From: an uncultured Bilophila sp.
Lineage (GTDB): Bacteria; Desulfobacterota; Desulfovibrionia; Desulfovibrionales; Desulfovibrionaceae
Direction of reading: 5' to 3'
NCBI GenBank assembly: GCA_959604115.1
Contig: CAUHBW010000191.1
Location: forward strand, 1-7,438
Length of the DNA: 7,438 nucleotides
A program made the position numbers and the translations under genes. This document shows positions 1-6,208 of the stretch, piece by piece (position 1 is the first letter of the stretch; every line of letters begins with the position of its first letter). The notes below the pieces were generated by a model. It saw only the letters and a list, made by a program, of their open reading frames with translations, had not been told where the DNA came from and searched no databases.

Positions 1-10
1 GCCTTTTTTC

Positions 11-2086
11 TTAGTTGGCGGTCTTCTTGCAGACCTCTTCAGCGATGGCGTTCGGCACCTTTTCGTAGTGGTGGAACTGCATCGTGAAGGTCGCGCGACC
101 CTGAGTACGGGAGCGGAGGTCCGTGGCATAGCCGAACATTTCGGACAGCGGAACCTGAGCGCGGATGACCTGAGCGCCGGCGCGAGCTTCCATGGACTGG
201 ACGCGGCCGCGACGACCGTTGAGGTCGCCCATGACGTCGCCGAGGTAATCGTCGGGCGTCACCACTTCAACGTCCATGAAGGGCTCGAGCAGGGCGGGAG
301 TCGCCTTCTGCATGGCATCCTTGATGGCCATCGAACCGGCCACGTAGAAGGCCTGTTCGGAGGAGTCGACTTCGTGGTAGGAACCGAAGACCAGATTGAC
401 CTTCACGTCCACAACCGGGAAGCCGGCGAGCACACCGGATTTCAGGGCGTCCTGAATACCCTTGTCGATGGAAGGAATGTATTCCTTCGGAATCACGCCG
501 CCGGTGATCGAGTTGACGAACTCGTAACCCTTTTCGGGGTTGGGCTCGATTTCGATCACGCAGTGACCGTACTGGCCGCGGCCGCCGGACTGCTTCGCGT
601 ACTTGAGGTCGGACTTGCTGGGCTTGGAGATCGTTTCGCGGTAGGCAACCTGAGGCTTGCCCACGTTCGCGTTCACGTTGAATTCGCGAACGAGACGGTC
701 GACGATGATGTCCAGATGCAGTTCGCCCATGCCCGCGATGAGGGTCTGGCCGGTTTCTTCGTTGCCCTTCACGCGGAAGGACGGGTCTTCCTTCGCCAGC
801 TTGTTGAGGGCGGCGGAGAGGGCGTCGCGGTCGGTCTTCGTCTTGGGCTCAATGGCCACTTCGATAACCGGTTCGGGAATATCGAGGGATTCGAGCACGA
901 CGGGACGCTTTTCGTCGCAGATGGTGTCGCCGGTGGAAGCCAGCTTCATACCCACGAGAGCCACGATGTCGCCGGCACCGGCGGCCTTGATGTCCTCACG
1001 CTTGTTGGCGTGCATGCGGAGCAGGCGGCCAAGGCGTTCCTTTTTGCCGGTGTTGGAGTTGTACAGGGTCGTACCGGCTTCGATCACGCCCGAGTAGACG
1101 CGGAAGAAGGCCAGATGCCCGACGAAGGGGTCGGAAGCCAGCTTGAACACGAGACCGGCGAGCGGTTCCTTGTCGGAGCTGGGGCAGACGATTTCTTCGT
1201 TGGTGTCGGGGTTGTGGCCGATCATCTGGGGGATGTCCAGAGGAGACGGCAGGTAGTTGACGACCGCGTCGAGCAGCGGCTGCACGCCGATGTTGCGGAA
1301 CGCGGTGCCGCACAGGACGGGCACGAGGCTCTGACGGATGGTGCCCTTGCGGATGCAGGAATTGATTTCCTCGACGGTCAATTCCTGACCATCAAGGTAC
1401 TTCATCATCAGTTCCTCGTCTTCCTCGGCGACCGCTTCCATCATTTCGAAGCGCTTTTCTTCGTACAGATCCTTCAGTTCATCCGGGATTTCGCCGTAGA
1501 TGACTTCAAGGCCCTTGGTTTCCTTGTCGAAACGGACGGCGCGGCCCTGAATGAGGTCGATGACGCCTTCGAACTTGTCTTCAGACCCGATCGGAATCTG
1601 GAGGCAGACGGGCTTCGCCTTGAGACGATCGTGGATCATCTGGACGCTGCGGAAGAAGTTGGCGCCGATACGGTCCATCTTGTTGATGAAGCAGATACGG
1701 GGCACGCCGTAACGGTTGGCCTGACGCCACACGGTTTCGGACTGGGGTTCCACGCCGGCGACGGCGTCGAACACGGCCACGGCACCGTCGAGCACGCGCA
1801 GGGAACGTTCGACTTCAATGGTGAAGTCCACGTGGCCGGGGGTGTCGATGATGTTGATCTGGTGGTTCAACCAGAAGCAGGTCGTCGCCGCGGAGGTGAT
1901 GGTGATGCCACGTTCCTGTTCCTGTTCCATCCAGTCCATCGTGGCGCCGCCCTCGTGGGTTTCGCCAATCTTATGGTTCTCACCGGTGTAGTACAGGATA
2001 CGTTCGGTCGTCGTGGTCTTGCCGGCATCAATGTGAGCCATGATGCCGATGTTCCGCATTTTGTCGATGGGTGCTAAGCGTTCCAC
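11..2086 (-). CDS. fusA: Translation elongation factor G (EF-G)
   Basis: EF-G is the ribosomal translocase GTPase: it moves tRNA and mRNA after peptide bond formation and works with RRF in recycling. The 691-aa product is full length. G-domain motifs are in order: P-loop AHIDAGKTT (17-25), switch I RGITITSAATT (59-69), DTPGH (81-85), NKMD (135-138) and the G5 element GTAF (260-263). Domain II starts near residue 305. The RGQYGH stretch (503-508) and domain IV tip with FGSYHEVDSSE (567-577) follow, then domain V from about 604. The start is GTG, supported by GGGGAG (2094-2099) seven bases upstream; the next in-frame Met is residue 10, too close to the P-loop. The gene lies 15 nt after rpsG and closes the rpsL-rpsG-fusA order. 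In Desulfovibrio the S10 cluster usually follows, but only 10 bases remain here. This is the housekeeping EF-G by context, not a paralogue or a tetracycline-protection protein. No truncation or frameshift is seen. Confidence 0.98.
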   Translation of the reverse strand: MERLAPIDKMRNIGIMAHIDAGKTTTTERILYYTGENHKIGETHEGGATMDWMEQEQERGITITSAATTCFWLNHQINIIDTPGHVDFTIEVERSLRVLDGAVAVFDAVAGVEPQSETVWRQANRYGVPRICFINKMDRIGANFFRSVQMIHDRLKAKPVCLQIPIGSEDKFEGVIDLIQGRAVRFDKETKGLEVIYGEIPDELKDLYEEKRFEMMEAVAEEDEELMMKYLDGQELTVEEINSCIRKGTIRQSLVPVLCGTAFRNIGVQPLLDAVVNYLPSPLDIPQMIGHNPDTNEEIVCPSSDKEPLAGLVFKLASDPFVGHLAFFRVYSGVIEAGTTLYNSNTGKKERLGRLLRMHANKREDIKAAGAGDIVALVGMKLASTGDTICDEKRPVVLESLDIPEPVIEVAIEPKTKTDRDALSAALNKLAKEDPSFRVKGNEETGQTLIAGMGELHLDIIVDRLVREFNVNANVGKPQVAYRETISKPSKSDLKYAKQSGGRGQYGHCVIEIEPNPEKGYEFVNSITGGVIPKEYIPSIDKGIQDALKSGVLAGFPVVDVKVNLVFGSYHEVDSSEQAFYVAGSMAIKDAMQKATPALLEPFMDVEVVTPDDYLGDVMGDLNGRRGRVQSMEARAGAQVIRAQVPLSEMFGYATDLRSRTQGRATFTMQFHHYEKVPNAIAEEVCKKTAN

Positions 2087-2101
2087 TCTGTGTCTCCCCG
2101 A

Positions 2102-2572
2102 CTACCAGCGATAATGGGCGAAGGCCTTGTTGGCTTCGGCCATGCGGTGGGTGTCTTCCTTTTTCTTCACGGCGCCGCCGCGGTTGTTGAAGGCATCCAG
2201 CAGCTCGGCGGAGAGCTTGTTGGCCATGCCTTTTTCACCGCGGGAACGGGCATACGTAATCAGCCAGCGGATGGAGAGCGAAACCTGACGGTCAGGACGC
2301 ACTTCCATGGGCACCTGATAGGTGGCGCCGCCCACGCGGCGGGCCTTGACTTCAAGGTGGGGCTTCACGTTTTCGAGGGCCTTTTCAAAGGCGCGCAGCG
2401 CTTCTTCGCCGGTCTTTTCGGCGAGCACTTCGAGAGCGCCGTAGAAAATCTTTTCGGCGGCGCCCTTCTTGCCGTCATACATCAGACGGTTCACGAAACG
2501 GGCGGCGAGACGGCTGCCATAAATCGGATCAGGCAGAACTTCCCTTCTGGGGATAGGACCTTTACGGGGCAT
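2102..2572 (-). CDS. rpsG: 30S ribosomal protein S7
   Basis: S7 nucleates assembly of the 3' (head) domain of 16S rRNA and lines the E-site mRNA exit. The product is 156 aa, the usual bacterial length. It has the basic N-terminus MPRKGPIPRREVLPDP, the core RFVNRLMYDGKK (25-36), the rRNA-binding section RRVGGATYQVP, and the canonical C-terminal end HRMAEANKAFAHYRW. The start is ATG with GGAGA (2579-2583) six bases upstream. A 7-bp hairpin (2586-2603) ends two bases upstream of that Shine-Dalgarno. It is the middle gene of the str operon. In E. coli S7 also represses its operon by binding the rpsL-rpsG intercistronic mRNA. The 224-nt structured gap here could serve the same purpose, but that is inference. 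Confidence 0.98.
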   Translation of the reverse strand: MPRKGPIPRREVLPDPIYGSRLAARFVNRLMYDGKKGAAEKIFYGALEVLAEKTGEEALRAFEKALENVKPHLEVKARRVGGATYQVPMEVRPDRQVSLSIRWLITYARSRGEKGMANKLSAELLDAFNNRGGAVKKKEDTHRMAEANKAFAHYRW

Positions 2573-2796
2573 GAAAATTCTCCGGGTAACGCGGATGCGT
2601 TACGTCAGGGGTTGCAGTGCTATGCGGTTTCCCGACGCGGCGCGGAGCCGATCAGGCTGCCTGGGTGTGTTCCCACTGCGCCCTTCCCGTTGCGGGAGGG
2701 CATGGACGCGCACCCCTGGCATGACACTGTGACGCGAAAATTCGCAGAGACGGCCCACGGCCGCCAGACCTCTTGCCGGTTCCCGAGCCGAGCGGC
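2573..2796 (-). promoter_or_regulatory. Structured rpsL-rpsG intercistronic region
   Basis: This 224-nt gap has no credible gene. On the minus-strand transcript it can form several hairpins: GCGA/TCGC around 2734-2745; a GC stem CCCTTCCCG/CGGGAGGG at 2681-2700 with one bulged base and a 3-nt loop; and GTAACGC/GCGTTAC at 2586-2603 with a 4-nt loop, two bases upstream of the rpsG Shine-Dalgarno. None is followed by a U-run, so termination is unlikely. In E. coli the corresponding region, about 100 nt, is the S7 translational repressor target. Position and structure suggest an analogous control site, but no sequence match to the E. coli site was established. Confidence 0.45.
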
Positions 2797-3171
2797 TTAG
2801 GACTTCGGACGCTTGGCACCGTACTTGGAACGACGCTGACGGCGATCCTGCACACCGGAGGTATCCAGAGTACCACGGACGATGTGGTAACGGACACCGG
2901 GAAGGTCTTTCACACGGCCGCCGCGAATCATCACGACGGAGTGTTCCTGCAGGTTGTGCCCTTCACCGGGGATGTACGCGGTGACTTCGAGGCCGTTGGT
3001 GAGGCGCACACGAGCGACCTTACGCAGAGCCGAGTTAGGCTTCTTCGGGGTCGTGGTGTACACGCGGGTGCACACGCCGCGGCGCTGGGGGCAAGCCTGC
3101 AGGGCCGGGGTCTTTTTGTGCTTCACAACCTTCTTCCGCGCAACGCGGATAAGCTGGTTGATAGTTGGCAT
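2797..3171 (-). CDS. rpsL: 30S ribosomal protein S12
   Basis: S12 sits at the decoding centre and governs translational accuracy. The product is 124 aa and starts MPTINQLIRVARKK. The reading frame stays open 15 codons further upstream (to 3216), but the ATG at 3171 matches the family N-terminus and has GGAGG (3179-3183) seven bases before it. The segment TTTPKKPNSALRK carries K43, and GGRVKDLPGVRYH carries K88, D89 and P91. These are the wild-type residues at the classic streptomycin-resistance positions, so S12 itself predicts sensitivity. D89 is the residue that RimO methylthiolates in bacteria that have RimO. First gene of rpsL-rpsG-fusA, divergent from the alcohol dehydrogenase gene at 3652. 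Confidence 0.98.
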   Translation of the reverse strand: MPTINQLIRVARKKVVKHKKTPALQACPQRRGVCTRVYTTTPKKPNSALRKVARVRLTNGLEVTAYIPGEGHNLQEHSVVMIRGGRVKDLPGVRYHIVRGTLDTSGVQDRRQRRSKYGAKRPKS

Positions 3172-3215
3172 CTGTTTTCCTCCATAGGAGTGGGTGAATG
3201 TTCCGAAAGGAGTCA

Positions 3216-3244
3216 TGGCTACACTGAATTGCCTTTGCTGTCAA
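3216..3244 (-). promoter_or_regulatory. Probable rpsL operon promoter (proximal)
   Basis: Read on the minus strand, a perfect -35 box TTGACA (3239-3244) is followed after 17 bases by TAGCCA (3216-3221) as a weak -10. Transcription would start near 3208, giving a short leader of about 37 nt before the rpsL ATG at 3171. The perfect -35 and spacing support the call; the poor -10 lowers confidence. Confidence 0.5.
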
Positions 3245-3339
3245 GCCTGTTTGAGCATTCGGCCAGTCCTTTCGGCAAGCTCCGCACAAGAAGGACAAGC
3301 CTCTTCCCGCATGCACTTTCCGCCAGCCTATCTCCCCGT

Positions 3340-3369
3340 TATGTCCAATTGGCTTCATTTCGTTGTCAA
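3340..3369 (-). promoter_or_regulatory. Possible distal rpsL promoter
   Basis: A second perfect TTGACA lies on the minus strand at 3364-3369, about 125 bases upstream of the first. At 18 bases spacing the -10 would be GACATA (3340-3345), a weak match; CATAAC is a better box but needs 20 bases. Tandem promoters are common for ribosomal operons. A transcript from here would have a leader of about 160 nt. Only the -35 is convincing. Confidence 0.25.
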
Positions 3370-3432
3370 TCCGAAAGCATTTTCTTTTATGATTGTTCAA
3401 ACAATGAATTGACTGTTCGCACAAACTCCACA

Positions 3433-3504
3433 GTATGTGAAAAAAGACTTTATACATGCTTCAAGAGAGGCTTTTCACATGTAAAAAAATCTTTTTTCAC
3501 ATGT
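3433..3504. promoter_or_regulatory. Phased ACATGT-like operator array upstream of adh
   Basis: Four ACATGT-like hexamers lie on one helical face: GTATGT (3433-3438), ACATGC (3454-3459), ACATGT (3477-3482) and ACATGT (3499-3504). Their centres are 21, 23 and 22 bases apart. The last two sit in direct repeats TTTTCACATGT (3472-3482 and 3494-3504) and also form an inverted repeat over 3477-3504, with 13-base arms containing one mismatch around a TC centre. A further inverted copy of the half-site, ATGTGAAAA, is at 3435-3443. The array ends about 10 bases upstream of the proposed adh -35 box, a typical place for a transcription factor. The cognate regulator is unknown. Confidence 0.45.
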
Positions 3505-3512
3505 CATCTATT

Positions 3513-3542
3513 TTGGAAAACACTCTTGACCTGCTGTATAAA
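3513..3542 (+). promoter_or_regulatory. Probable promoter of the Fe-alcohol dehydrogenase gene
   Basis: TTGGAA (3513-3518) and TATAAA (3537-3542) are separated by 18 bases and match sigma70 boxes at 4/6 and 5/6. An alternative pairs TTGACC (3526-3531) with the weaker TACGTT (3549-3554) at 17 bases. Either gives a leader of roughly 90-105 nt, which contains a 6-bp hairpin ACGGAA/TTCCGT at 3568-3587. A sigma54 reading fails because GG and the TTG element are one base out of register. Confidence 0.45.
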
Positions 3543-3651
3543 ACGCCATACGTTTTTGAAAAAAGGAACGGAACAGTTTTATTCCGTGCATCATCTTTTG
3601 TTTTCTTCATGCCCGGTTTTATGTTTCTTCTAAACAGTGGAGGATACCACA

Positions 3652-4833
3652 ATGGCTATTGTTGAAAAAGTTGACGGCTTCTTTATTCCCAACGTAACGC
3701 TCATTGGTGTAGGCGCCGCCAAAGCCATCCCGGAACGCATCGTTTACCTGAACGCCACGAAGCCGCTTCTTGTCACCGACAAAGGTATCGTCCACACCGG
3801 CATCCTGAAGCAGATCACCGATATCCTCGACGATGCGGCGATGGAATACGCCATCTATGACGAAACCGTTCCGAACCCCACCGACATCAACGTCGCCGCC
3901 GGCGCGGAACTGTATAAGAAAGAAGAATGCGACAGCCTCATTTCCATCGGCGGCGGTTCCTCGCACGACTGCTGCAAGGGCATCGGGCTGGTCGTTTCCA
4001 ACGGCGGCAAAATCCATGACTATGAAGGCGTGGACAAGTCCACCAAGTCCATGCCTCCCTACCTCGCCGTGAACACCACCGCGGGCACCGCCTCCGAAAT
4101 CACCCGCTTCTGCATCATCACCGACAGCGCCCGCAAGGTAAAGATGGCCATCGTCGACTGGCGCATCACCCCGAGCGTCGCCATCAACGACCCGATCCTG
4201 ATGGTCGGCATGCCCCCGGCCCTGACCGCCGCCACCGGCATGGACGCGCTGACCCACGCCGTGGAAGCCTACGTCTCCACCGGCGCCACCCCGCTGACCG
4301 ACGCCTGCGCCGAAAAGGCCATCAAGCTGGTTTCCGAAAACCTGCGCCGCGCCGTCGCCAACGGCAGCGACATCCATGCCCGCGAAGGCATGTGCTACGC
4401 CCAGTACCTCGCCGGGATGGCCTTCAACAACGCCAGCCTCGGTCACGTGCACGCCATGGCTCACCAGCTCGGCGGCTTCTACAACCTGCCCCACGGCGAA
4501 TGCAACGCCATCCTGCTGCCCATCGTGGAAGAGTACAACCTGCTCGCCCATGTTGAGAAATTTATCAACATCGCCAAGATGATGGATGAAAATGTGGACG
4601 GCCTGTCCAAGCGCGACGCCGCCGAACTCGCCATCGCCGCCATCCGCCGCCTGTCGCAGGACGTGGGCATCCCGTCGAGCATCACCGAGCTTGCCAAGCG
4701 GTACGGCAAGGAAGTCAGCCGCAGCGACATCCCCACGATGGTCGCCAACGCCCAGAAGGACGCCTGTGCGCTCACCAACCCGCGCAAGATGACCGACGCC
4801 GCCGTCCAGCAGCTTTACGAAGTCGCGTTCTAG
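3652..4833 (+). CDS. Iron-containing alcohol dehydrogenase (group III, DhaT/FucO-like)
   Basis: NAD(P)-dependent, Fe(II)-using dehydrogenase that interconverts a primary alcohol and its aldehyde in the cytoplasm. The 393-aa product is full length. The nucleotide-binding segment GGGSSHDCCKGIG is at 100-112 and NTTAGTASE at 141-149. The metal ligands by family alignment are D198 and H202 (TGMDALTHAVEAY), H267 (GHVHAMAHQLGG) and H281 (NLPHG); all are present, as is the C-terminal NPRK (376-379). The ATG at 3652 has GGAGG (3639-3643) eight bases upstream; an upstream in-frame GTG at 3637 overlaps this Shine-Dalgarno and is unlikely. The gene stands alone between the divergent str operon and a convergent CBS gene. 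In sulfate reducers close relatives act as ethanol dehydrogenases. Family members also include 1,3-propanediol dehydrogenase, lactaldehyde reductase and the sulfoacetaldehyde reductase of taurine-degrading Bilophila, so the substrate cannot be read from sequence alone. Confidence 0.95.
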   Translation: MAIVEKVDGFFIPNVTLIGVGAAKAIPERIVYLNATKPLLVTDKGIVHTGILKQITDILDDAAMEYAIYDETVPNPTDINVAAGAELYKKEECDSLISIGGGSSHDCCKGIGLVVSNGGKIHDYEGVDKSTKSMPPYLAVNTTAGTASEITRFCIITDSARKVKMAIVDWRITPSVAINDPILMVGMPPALTAATGMDALTHAVEAYVSTGATPLTDACAEKAIKLVSENLRRAVANGSDIHAREGMCYAQYLAGMAFNNASLGHVHAMAHQLGGFYNLPHGECNAILLPIVEEYNLLAHVEKFINIAKMMDENVDGLSKRDAAELAIAAIRRLSQDVGIPSSITELAKRYGKEVSRSDIPTMVANAQKDACALTNPRKMTDAAVQQLYEVAF

Positions 4834-4842
4834 GATCGGACC

Positions 4843-4862
4843 GCCGGGAGGCTTCTCCCGGC
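4843..4862 (+). terminator. Stem-loop after the alcohol dehydrogenase gene
   Basis: A perfect 8-bp stem GCCGGGAG/CTCCCGGC with loop GCTT begins nine bases after the stop codon of the dehydrogenase. No T-run follows, so it may act as a 3' stabilising hairpin or a weak terminator. Confidence 0.4.
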
Positions 4863-4880
4863 TCCGACGGCAAGCCTTTC

Positions 4881-4908
4881 GGCGGGAACATTCAGGGTTG
4901 TTCCCGCC
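4881..4908. repeat. 10-bp perfect inverted repeat
   Basis: GGCGGGAACA and TGTTCCCGCC flank an 8-base loop. No T-run follows on either strand. It lies in the 312-base convergent gap (4834-5145) in which no credible gene is seen. Longer-range arms follow: GAACGGAG/CTCCGTTC (4947-4954 and 4995-5002) and CTGTCCG/CGGACAG (5007-5013 and 5031-5037). Confidence 0.6.
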
Positions 4909-5070
4909 ACTCGCCCCACTCGGGCGGACGGCTGTTGCGAGGAGAAGAACGGAGGGAGCATTCCCGCGCCCCGATTCCCGAAAAGTCACCGGGGCTCCGT
5001 TCCTTGCTGTCCGACGGCAACCTCCGACGACGGACAGAGGACGTAAGGTAACCGTCCGTGACTCCAAACC

Positions 5071-5106
5071 GAAGAGGCCGGAAACCATATGGTTTCCGGC
5101 CTCTTC
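5071..5106. terminator. Bidirectional terminator, perfect 36-bp palindrome
   Basis: The arms GAAGAGGCCGGAAACC and its exact complement surround ATAT. The strong GC stem is followed in both directions by a TCTTC tail that also pairs with the GAAGA at the other base, as is usual for two-way terminators between convergent genes. It ends 39 bases from the CBS gene stop and lies about 240 bases after the dehydrogenase stop. The tail is pyrimidine-rich, not a clean T-run, so efficiency is uncertain. Confidence 0.7.
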
Positions 5107-5145
5107 CCGTCCGCGGGGCGCCGGTCGCGCCCCGCTCGAAAAACG

Positions 5146-5982
5146 TCATTCGCTCTCGTGCTCTTCCGGGGAAACGGGTTCCACGATCACGCGGCGTATC
5201 TGCTTGGCGTCGGCTTCGTCCACGGTGAACCGCCAGCCGTCGCACTCGAAAATTTCTCCCTTTTCAGGAACATGTCCGGCCTCAAGGCACAGGTAGCCGC
5301 CGATGGTGTCCACCTCGTCGGCCTCCAGTCTGATGCCGAGTTCTTCAAGGTCTTCCAGATAGGCGCGCCCGGACAGGGCATAGCGCGACTCCCCAAGGGG
5401 GTGGATGTCCTCTTCCTTGGGCGCGTCGTGCTCGTCCTCGATGTCTCCCACGATTTCCTCAAGGATATCCTCGATGGTGGCGAGGCCGGACGTGCCGCCG
5501 TATTCGTCCACGGCGATGGCGATATGGTTCTTGCGGGCCCGGAATTCCTGAAGCAGCTCGCTCACGATCTTGGTTTCGGGTACAAAAAAGGGCGGACGCA
5601 TGATTTCGTCCACCGGTGTGAGGTGCTTGGCGGGATCGATGAGAAGGCTGATGAGATCCTTGGCGTAGGCGATCCCGATGATGTTGTCGCGCGTGTCCTT
5701 GTAGATGGGCAGTCTGGAGTGTCCGGTTTCCAGAATGCACTGCGCCACCTCGCTCACGGGAGCGCCCGTAGGCATACAATCGAAATCAGTCCGCGGGGTC
5801 ATGATGTCCTGCACCTGCACATCGTCAAGGCGCAGAATGCTCAGGATCATGGAGCCTTCGGCGATGTCCAGTTCGCCTTCGTTCCGGGCTTCCATGACCG
5901 CCTGTTCAAGCGAATCGCCGGAACGGCCGCCGAACAGGCCGCAAACCCTGCCCCACAAACTTTTGTCCGTACTTCGGTCCAA
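5146..5982 (-). CDS. CorC/HlyC-family protein with paired CBS domains
   Basis: The 278-aa product has CBS domain 1 at about 55-115 (VQDIMTPRTDF, HSRLPIYKDT, IIGIAYAKDL). CBS domain 2 lies at about 124-182 (VDEIMRPPFFVPETK, HIAIAVDEYGGTSGLATIED, ILEEIVGDIEDEHD). The CorC_HlyC C-terminal domain spans about 196-272 (DTIGGYLCLEAGHVPEKGE). The membrane DUF21 domain of longer relatives is absent: residues 1-50 are polar and no hydrophobic segment is seen, so the protein should be soluble, like E. coli CorC/YbeX. Family members are linked to Mg2+/Co2+ efflux and are often labelled 'hemolysin', usually without evidence of haemolysis. The start is TTG, supported by GAGGAG (5989-5994) six bases upstream; the first internal ATG (residue 30) has lost the conserved N-terminal helix. 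The gene converges on the dehydrogenase and lies 226 bases downstream of the permease gene. No lnt or ybeY neighbour is visible. Confidence 0.92.
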   Translation of the reverse strand: MDRSTDKSLWGRVCGLFGGRSGDSLEQAVMEARNEGELDIAEGSMILSILRLDDVQVQDIMTPRTDFDCMPTGAPVSEVAQCILETGHSRLPIYKDTRDNIIGIAYAKDLISLLIDPAKHLTPVDEIMRPPFFVPETKIVSELLQEFRARKNHIAIAVDEYGGTSGLATIEDILEEIVGDIEDEHDAPKEEDIHPLGESRYALSGRAYLEDLEELGIRLEADEVDTIGGYLCLEAGHVPEKGEIFECDGWRFTVDEADAKQIRRVIVEPVSPEEHESE

Positions 5983-6208
5983 GCGTATCTCCTCAGGTAA
6001 CCGGTGAGGGGACGGCGGCGTTCCTGCCTCGGCAGGGGTTGCGCCACAAACCCCGAATCATGACTCTTGCCTTACACTATTCCCAGTCGTTTTGCTACCG
6101 GGCGACGTCCCTCGGACGTCTTTCCCGTCGGCGGATGGCCCGGCATGCGCTTTTGTTTATAGCCATTCCCCGTTCGATACGCAACGCCCTCCCCGCCTTT
6201 CCCAAACG
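5983..6208 (-). promoter_or_regulatory. Structured leader/intergenic region upstream of the CBS gene
   Basis: No credible gene lies in these 226 bases. On the minus strand a possible promoter is TTGCGT (6179-6184), 17 bases, TATAAA (6156-6161), giving a leader of about 167 nt. The leader can fold into an outer stem CCGGGC/GCCCGG (6098-6103 with 6138-6143) enclosing a perfect 7-bp hairpin GACGTCC/GGACGTC (6104-6120). Further down is GGGGTT/AACCCC (6035-6040 with 6049-6054). It overlaps by two bases a second stem CCTGCC/GGCAGG (6023-6028 with 6031-6036), so the two compete in part. No known riboswitch core was recognised. Confidence 0.35.

Noticed and set aside
68..2077. Long plus-strand open frame of about 670 codons opposite fusA
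   Set aside because: It is the mirror of a GC-rich, biased coding sequence; the product is rich in His/Val/Asp/Gly with no recognisable domain, and fusA on the other strand is certain.
3172..3216. 15-codon upstream extension of rpsL
   Set aside because: S12 proteins begin MPTINQL, and GGAGG at 3179-3183 is placed for the ATG at 3171.
3514..3529. Sigma54-type promoter (TGG...TTG) upstream of adh
   Set aside because: The GG and TTG elements are one base out of the required spacing and the expected GC is GA.
3952..3990. Adjacent cysteines (DCCKG) in the nucleotide-binding motif of the dehydrogenase as a possible anomaly
   Set aside because: FucO has Cys at the same place (DTCKAIG), so the substitution lies within normal family variation.
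3619..5088. Minus-strand open frame of 489 codons opposite the alcohol dehydrogenase
   Set aside because: Low-complexity Gly/Val/Asp/His composition, no family match recognised, and it runs through the adh start region and the intergenic hairpins; a codon-bias shadow.
4892..5296. Open frames on both strands in the convergent gap
   Set aside because: Arg/Pro/Gly-rich, they cross the 36-bp palindrome and run into the CBS gene, and no Shine-Dalgarno supports them.
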